The notes under the pieces were generated by a model. That model ran no database searches. It was not told the DNA's origin and worked only from the letters and a program-made list of their open reading frames with translations. Source: a virus. Taken from it: 24,214 nt of DNA. Position numbers and translations under genes: made by a program. The DNA is taken from the IMG/VR virus record IMGVR_UViG_3300009418_002376, positions 1 through 24,214 of that record, one strand, 5' to 3'. Numbering within the stretch: the first letter of the stretch is position 1; every line of letters begins with the position of its first letter. This document shows, piece after piece, positions 21,040 to 24,214 of this stretch.

Positions 21040-22544
21040 TACTCGGTCCCAGCTTTCATTCCCTGTGGAAAGTTCAATGAGTCACCATGATTGACGGTCC
21101 ACGAAACTTCGTGTGTAACCGCCCTAAAGGTTCTGGCTGCGCTAGGCTGTCCGTTTCCAGACTTCTTTACTCCTCCAAAGCCAAGATGACTTTCAGCAGC
21201 AATGCTACCGCCATTCCAATAGCCAAGGCCAAAGTCGCACTCGTTACGAATTCTTCTAGCAACTTTAAAGTTCTCCGTAACCACACCTAGAGCAAGTCCA
21301 TAATCAGTATCGTTGTAAATCCTAATAGCATCATCAATTGTATCGTAAGGAATGATTGATACATGAGGTCCAAACACTTCTTGTTTGAGATATGGAACAT
21401 CTCGCCACTCCGTTTGATATACAGTAGGTGTTAAGAACAGGCTGTCTTCTACCTGCTCTCCCATGAGTAGAACATTTGCTTCTGGGTCTGCGGCAACCAT
21501 CTTATTGAACCAAACAACTCTATCAAGTTGTTTCTTGTTGATTAGAGGACCGTAAAAAGTGTCTTTTAAAAATGGGTTGCCGGTTTTGAGGTCTCCGCTC
21601 CTGTTAGCAAATTCGTCTGCAAACTTATCATATAGGCTTCTGTGAACAATCAGTCTGCTAGCAGACACACAGCGTTGGCCAGATAGTTTGTAAGCGCTGG
21701 CCAAGCATGCAGCCATTGCCATCTCATAGTTAGCGTCCTCATGAATAATTACCGCTGACTTGCTCCCCATCTCACAAGAGCAGGTTTTATGCCAGCTTTC
21801 GGCACAGACCTTTCTTATGTGCATTCCCACCTCAGCACTTCCAGTAAAACAAACGTGGTCAACGTCTTGTCTAATAAGACCGTTGCCAACTCTTCCGTCT
21901 CCGTGAACAAGATTAAATACGCCGGGAGGAAATCCCGCATCGTTAAACAGTTCGGCGGTGATTTCTCCAACCAAGGGAGTGTCTTCACTTGGCTTTAGAA
22001 TTACAGTGTTGCCTTCTACCAGAGCGGGTGCAGCGCACCAGAAGCCGCCAATAGCAAAAGGAAAGTTAAAAGGAGCAACAATCGCGACCACACCCTTTGG
22101 CTTGCGAAGCATATAGGCGTCTTTTTCAGGTAACTCAGACGCGAGTGCTTCTCCATAAGGCATTTTCCCGGTGCTGAAAGCGTACTGGGCCATGTGTAGA
22201 GCTTCATTTACCTCGGCAATAGACTCGTTGAAAACTTTTCCAGTCTCAAGGGTTATTGCTTCGGCAATTTCTTCACGCCTTTGTTCAACCAAATTGGCTA
22301 GAGTCAGGAAGTATTCAGCCCTTTTTACTCTGCTGTATTTCCTCCATCCCTGAAAGGAGTCTCTTGCAAACTGGTATGCAGATTCCACCTCTGGAATGCT
22401 GGCCTCGGGAAAAGTCCCGACTACTTCACCAGTAGCAGGGTTAATACTATCAAAAGACTCTGAATTCTTATTGCAAATAAAGGAACCATTAATATAATGA
22501 TTTCCAACCATATTTTGTCTGATAATTCCTTGATATGTAGTCAT
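21039..22544 (-). CDS. NAD(P)-dependent aldehyde dehydrogenase, ALDH7/P6C-dehydrogenase-like, 501 aa
   Basis: Oxidises an aldehyde to the acid. Full-length ALDH fold: oxyanion Asn N160 (APFNFPFA), FTGSAEVG, general-base Glu E258 (CEMGSKSA) and nucleophile C292 (SGQRCVSAS), then EVFGPHVSI and a C-terminal GFGGVKKSGNG. The GQRC-type nucleophile loop and overall pattern resemble ALDH7/piperideine-6-carboxylate dehydrogenase (Pcd, AmaB); delta-1-pyrroline-5-carboxylate dehydrogenase is the alternative. I choose ATG at 22544 (ATGA overlap with the VOC stop, AAGGA seven bases upstream), not the TTG two codons earlier. It would finish the reaction begun by the Lat-like aminotransferase. Confidence 0.92.
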   Translation of the reverse strand: MTTYQGIIRQNMVGNHYINGSFICNKNSESFDSINPATGEVVGTFPEASIPEVESAYQFARDSFQGWRKYSRVKRAEYFLTLANLVEQRREEIAEAITLETGKVFNESIAEVNEALHMAQYAFSTGKMPYGEALASELPEKDAYMLRKPKGVVAIVAPFNFPFAIGGFWCAAPALVEGNTVILKPSEDTPLVGEITAELFNDAGFPPGVFNLVHGDGRVGNGLIRQDVDHVCFTGSAEVGMHIRKVCAESWHKTCSCEMGSKSAVIIHEDANYEMAMAACLASAYKLSGQRCVSASRLIVHRSLYDKFADEFANRSGDLKTGNPFLKDTFYGPLINKKQLDRVVWFNKMVAADPEANVLLMGEQVEDSLFLTPTVYQTEWRDVPYLKQEVFGPHVSIIPYDTIDDAIRIYNDTDYGLALGVVTENFKVARRIRNECDFGLGYWNGGSIAAESHLGFGGVKKSGNGQPSAARTFRAVTHEVSWTVNHGDSLNFPQGMKAGTE

Positions 22545-23065
22545 TTGCAATCCTTGCTTGATTCCATGAGATGTTTAACAGAATTTTGACAGAATCCCTT
22601 ATCACCTCTTTCAATCAATTCGATAATAATTTCGCCTAGGTTTTTAAGTGGTTTGGTAAAAATTTGTCTCAGGTTGTCTTCTGGACAATCTATAACATCA
22701 TCAGTAAGAAATTCTACTCCTGCCTCTCTCCATTCTTTAACCCTGCTGTCAATTTCTACAACCTGATATGCCATATGATGAACACCACCAACCCCATCCC
22801 TCGCTTCAACCCACTGTCCGACTATCGAGTCCTCATCACCGTCAGATATAAATATTTCTGGGGCAACATGCCTAAGACCTCCCGGTTCTATGTTAATAAC
22901 ATTAAACATTTTCTCCGGGGGAACCATAGCAATACATTTAGCAGTAGAATTATCATCGAAGACAATCTCAAACTCGGTCCCAACTTTATATCCCAATATA
23001 GCGGACAAAAAGCTAGCAGCCTCTTCTCTAGATTTTACTCTGTATGCTATATGGTCTAGTCTCAT
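22541..23065 (-). CDS. VOC-fold metalloprotein with HPPD-like C-terminus, 174 aa
   Basis: Two paired beta-alpha-beta-beta-beta modules of the vicinal oxygen chelate fold. Candidate metal ligands are H5 (LDHIAYRV), H96/H97 (VHHMAYQV) and E149 (IIELIER). The C-terminal segment after E149 (ELIERGDKGFC...VKHLMESS) resembles the end of 4-hydroxyphenylpyruvate dioxygenase rather than glyoxalase I or methylmalonyl-CoA epimerase, but at half the length of HPPD. It could be an Fe(II) dioxygenase, epimerase or lyase; the substrate cannot be read. It is coupled by ATGA to the aldehyde dehydrogenase and starts 2 nt after the HAD-like gene, so it probably acts in the same pathway. Confidence 0.75.
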   Translation of the reverse strand: MRLDHIAYRVKSREEAASFLSAILGYKVGTEFEIVFDDNSTAKCIAMVPPEKMFNVINIEPGGLRHVAPEIFISDGDEDSIVGQWVEARDGVGGVHHMAYQVVEIDSRVKEWREAGVEFLTDDVIDCPEDNLRQIFTKPLKNLGEIIIELIERGDKGFCQNSVKHLMESSKDCK

Positions 23066-23067
23066 CT

Positions 23068-23517
23068 TTATGCCTTGATATTGTAAGCAATTCCCTTGCC
23101 ATCAGTATCTAATTCTTCTATTATTAAATTTCCGTATTTATCTTTATCCTTCAATGCGTCAACCTCTTTCCATACTTCATCCCAGCCAGATTCATCATCT
23201 CCTCTAACTCTGGCCGCTTTGTCGTCAATATAAAGAGCACCGGCTGGCTTTCCCATCCAAGCGCAGGTGTATTTTACACCATATTTCTCTAACCAATCGG
23301 TCCATTCTCTATATCCACGTTCATACTGACGATGTATATTTCCGGTTTCTCTATCCCCATACCTTGCAGTATACAGGATAATTTCATATCCCATATCGTA
23401 TAGCTTATTTACTTGCTCTATGCCGTGTTTTAAAGGTCCAGCATTTGCGTAATTGCCACCATTGTTTTTGTCGGCAATAACCCCATCACAATCTACTATG
23501 AGTCTCTTGGTAGTCAT
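23068..23517 (-). CDS. HAD-superfamily phosphatase-like protein, 149 aa
   Basis: Motif I is VDCDGVIAD with D9 and D11 (nucleophile and acid/base), motif II is in ILYTAR (T50), and motif III/IV is KPAGALYIDDKA (K at 105, DD at about 113-114). The length, with no cap domain, fits the capsule-biosynthesis or polynucleotide-phosphatase type of HAD found in phages and surface-polysaccharide clusters. The insert after motif II (DRETGNIHRQYERGYREW) is basic and aromatic. It likely removes a phosphate from a sugar or nucleotide. It opens the metabolic cassette just downstream of the tRNA, with AGAGG before its ATG. Substrate unknown. Confidence 0.82.
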   Translation of the reverse strand: MTTKRLIVDCDGVIADKNNGGNYANAGPLKHGIEQVNKLYDMGYEIILYTARYGDRETGNIHRQYERGYREWTDWLEKYGVKYTCAWMGKPAGALYIDDKAARVRGDDESGWDEVWKEVDALKDKDKYGNLIIEELDTDGKGIAYNIKA

Positions 23518-23534
23518 TACAAAACCTCTCTCAG

Positions 23535-23608
23535 TACCCTCGGCAGGACTCGAACCTGCAACCTACGGTTTAGAAGACCGTTGCTCTGTCCTGTTGAGCT
23601 ACGAGGGC
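23535..23608 (-). tRNA. tRNA-Arg(UCU)
   Basis: On the minus strand GCCCTCG pairs with CGAGGGT (7 bp with one G-U) as acceptor stem. The D arm is GCTC...GAGC. The anticodon arm ACGGT-CTTCTAA-ACCGT gives anticodon TCT, reading AGA. The T arm is GCAGG-TTCGAGT-CCTGC with the normal T-loop. The discriminator is A and CCA is not encoded, so host CCA-adding enzyme is needed. All stems pair. It sits between two genes on the same strand, as phage tRNAs for rare host codons often do. Confidence 0.95.
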
Positions 23609-23614
23609 GCAATT

Positions 23615-23869
23615 CTATGCGCTACCTCTGCCCAAAACGGTCTCAGTTTTAAAAATATGCTCCCCACTATGAACTGAATACGGCCTTCTTTCAGAAGGAA
23701 ATCCCGTTTCAGTAACCATAAAAGTATCGCTAAGATTAACAGACTTATTTATACTGTCATTACCAAATTGTGCCGATATAATTTTTATTACTTTTAAACA
23801 GGCGCCAAAAGGAGTCTTTGATTCCGTTATAATCTTAATGTCGCCAGATTCGATGTAAAATTTAGCCAT
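23615..23869 (-). CDS. Hypothetical phage protein, 84 aa
   Basis: An 84-residue soluble protein beginning MAKFYIESGDIKIITESKTP, with a helical middle (FGACLKVIKIISAQFG) and a beta-prone second half (SDTFMVTETGFP). No family recognised. Its stop lies 6 nt before the tRNA and its start overlaps the basic small ORF upstream by 8 nt. It looks like a compact single-domain phage protein expressed with the tRNA. Confidence 0.65.
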   Translation of the reverse strand: MAKFYIESGDIKIITESKTPFGACLKVIKIISAQFGNDSINKSVNLSDTFMVTETGFPSERRPYSVHSGEHIFKTETVLGRGSA

Positions 23870-24044
23870 CTTTATCCTTATCGGGGTTCCTTATGGGAGT
23901 AATCCGCTCTCTATTGTCCCACTGGATTTTTTCTATCTCCTTTTGAAGTTTCCTCTCCTCTCTCTTGAGAGTTCTTCTTTTAAGGAGCTTCTGTCTAACC
24001 CGTTTCTCTCTGGCTTTCTTTTTTTGGTCTCTTTTTTTTGGCAT
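23862..24044 (-). CDS. Very basic small protein, 60 aa
   Basis: A 60-residue protein, over 40 percent Lys/Arg, beginning MPKKRDQKKKAREKRVRQK and continuing as an amphipathic helix (EERKLQKEIEKIQWDN) to a short acidic-ending tail. It probably forms a basic helix that binds nucleic acid. Its start lies about 50 nt inside the end of the upstream partial gene in another frame, and its stop overlaps the 84-residue gene by 8 nt (ATGGCTAA), favouring a real coupled gene. Function unknown. Confidence 0.5.
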   Translation of the reverse strand: MPKKRDQKKKAREKRVRQKLLKRRTLKREERKLQKEIEKIQWDNRERITPIRNPDKDKDG

Positions 24045-24214
24045 TTGGAAGTTCTTCCGCTGTAATTGTTACTTTGTATCTTGTTTCTCCAAACAAATCG
24101 CAACCAATTGCGTGCATCACATCTTCAATAGTTGTAAAGTTTGTTCCTAACACACAACCTGTGCCGCCATCTTTGCCAAAAATTTTGCTTTGAGTTCTGG
24201 GTGTAATCTCAGTA
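23995..24214 (-). CDS. Hypothetical protein, C-terminal part (cut by window edge)
   Basis: The last 72 residues of a gene whose start lies beyond the window. The visible part reads in one open frame from the edge to a TAG at 23995-23997, with an ordered segment (GGTGCVLGTNFTTIEDVMHA ... RYKVTITAEELP) and a basic tail that overlaps the next gene by 50 nt. No family recognised. That it is translated is likely from the amino acid pattern, but no start can be checked. Confidence 0.5.
   Translation of the reverse strand, partial: TEITPRTQSKIFGKDGGTGCVLGTNFTTIEDVMHAIGCDLFGETRYKVTITAEELPNAKKKRPKKESQRETG

Noticed and set aside
22545-22550. TTG start for the aldehyde dehydrogenase
   Set aside because: The ATG two codons downstream has a standard ATGA overlap with the VOC stop and a well-placed AAGGA.
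1-24214. CRISPR arrays, insertion sequences and integrase/attachment sites
   Set aside because: No regularly spaced repeats, transposase or integrase genes were seen by reading; the tRNA has no repeated 3' end nearby in the window.

Overview
The window looks like part of the genome of a tailed dsDNA bacteriophage (Caudoviricetes), probably from an aquatic bacterium. Every supported gene (about 43), the one tRNA and the one strong terminator lie on the minus strand, so transcription runs from high to low coordinates. Genes are packed with 1-40 nt overlaps, many of the ATGA/TAATG type. No stretch over 300 nt lacks a gene. Phage hallmarks are a phage-size PhoH, dUTPase, monomeric B12-dependent ribonucleotide reductase, dCMP deaminase, a small sigma factor, a YiiX-like cysteine hydrolase beside a membrane/coiled-coil protein, holin-like peptides, a tRNA-Arg and many small unknown proteins. 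I cannot name the phage or host. Signal peptides, a twin-arginine signal and cobalamin dependence suggest a bacterial host with an envelope export system.

Layout in the direction of transcription. (1) 24.2-23.5 kb: three small unknown genes and tRNA-Arg(UCU). (2) 23.5-17.8 kb: a tightly coupled metabolic cassette holding a HAD-like phosphatase, a VOC-fold protein with an HPPD-like C-terminus, an aldehyde dehydrogenase, a SET-domain protein, an amidinotransferase-superfamily enzyme resembling arginine dihydrolase, a class III aminotransferase resembling L-lysine 6-aminotransferase, and a short UDP-glucose-dehydrogenase-like protein. (3) 17.8-14.3 kb: a DUF2784-like membrane protein, a protein with a Tat signal, a GT4 glycosyltransferase, a protein with a phage C-x-H-x-W-like motif region, a Cys-rich membrane-anchored peptide and unknown proteins. 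(4) 14.3-11.6 kb: unknown proteins, a sigma-70-family factor, then a Thr/Ser/Gly-rich probable structural protein with its own upstream AT-rich inverted repeat and a strong intrinsic terminator. (5) 11.6-6.2 kb: a membrane/coiled-coil protein plus cysteine hydrolase (possible lysis pair), a 673-residue secreted multidomain trypsin-like protease, a probable globin, a second secreted trypsin-like protease, a CxxC membrane protein and a holin-like peptide. (6) 6.2-0 kb: the nucleotide-metabolism block (dCMP deaminase, staphylococcal-nuclease-like protein, class II RNR, dUTPase), PhoH, an FmdB-type zinc ribbon and an HTH protein cut by the window edge.

Two things stand out. The protein at 7774-8562 lines up well with a neuroglobin-type globin (A-helix Trp, RLF, PheCD1, PheCD4, HisE7, ValE11, a candidate HisF8, H-helix Trp) and sits between two exported serine proteases. 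The cassette at 18.7-22.5 kb has the parts for arginine to ornithine to glutamate semialdehyde to glutamate, or for lysine to 2-aminoadipate as in the actinobacterial lat/pcd pair. Both are read from sequence motifs only and need structure- or profile-based confirmation.
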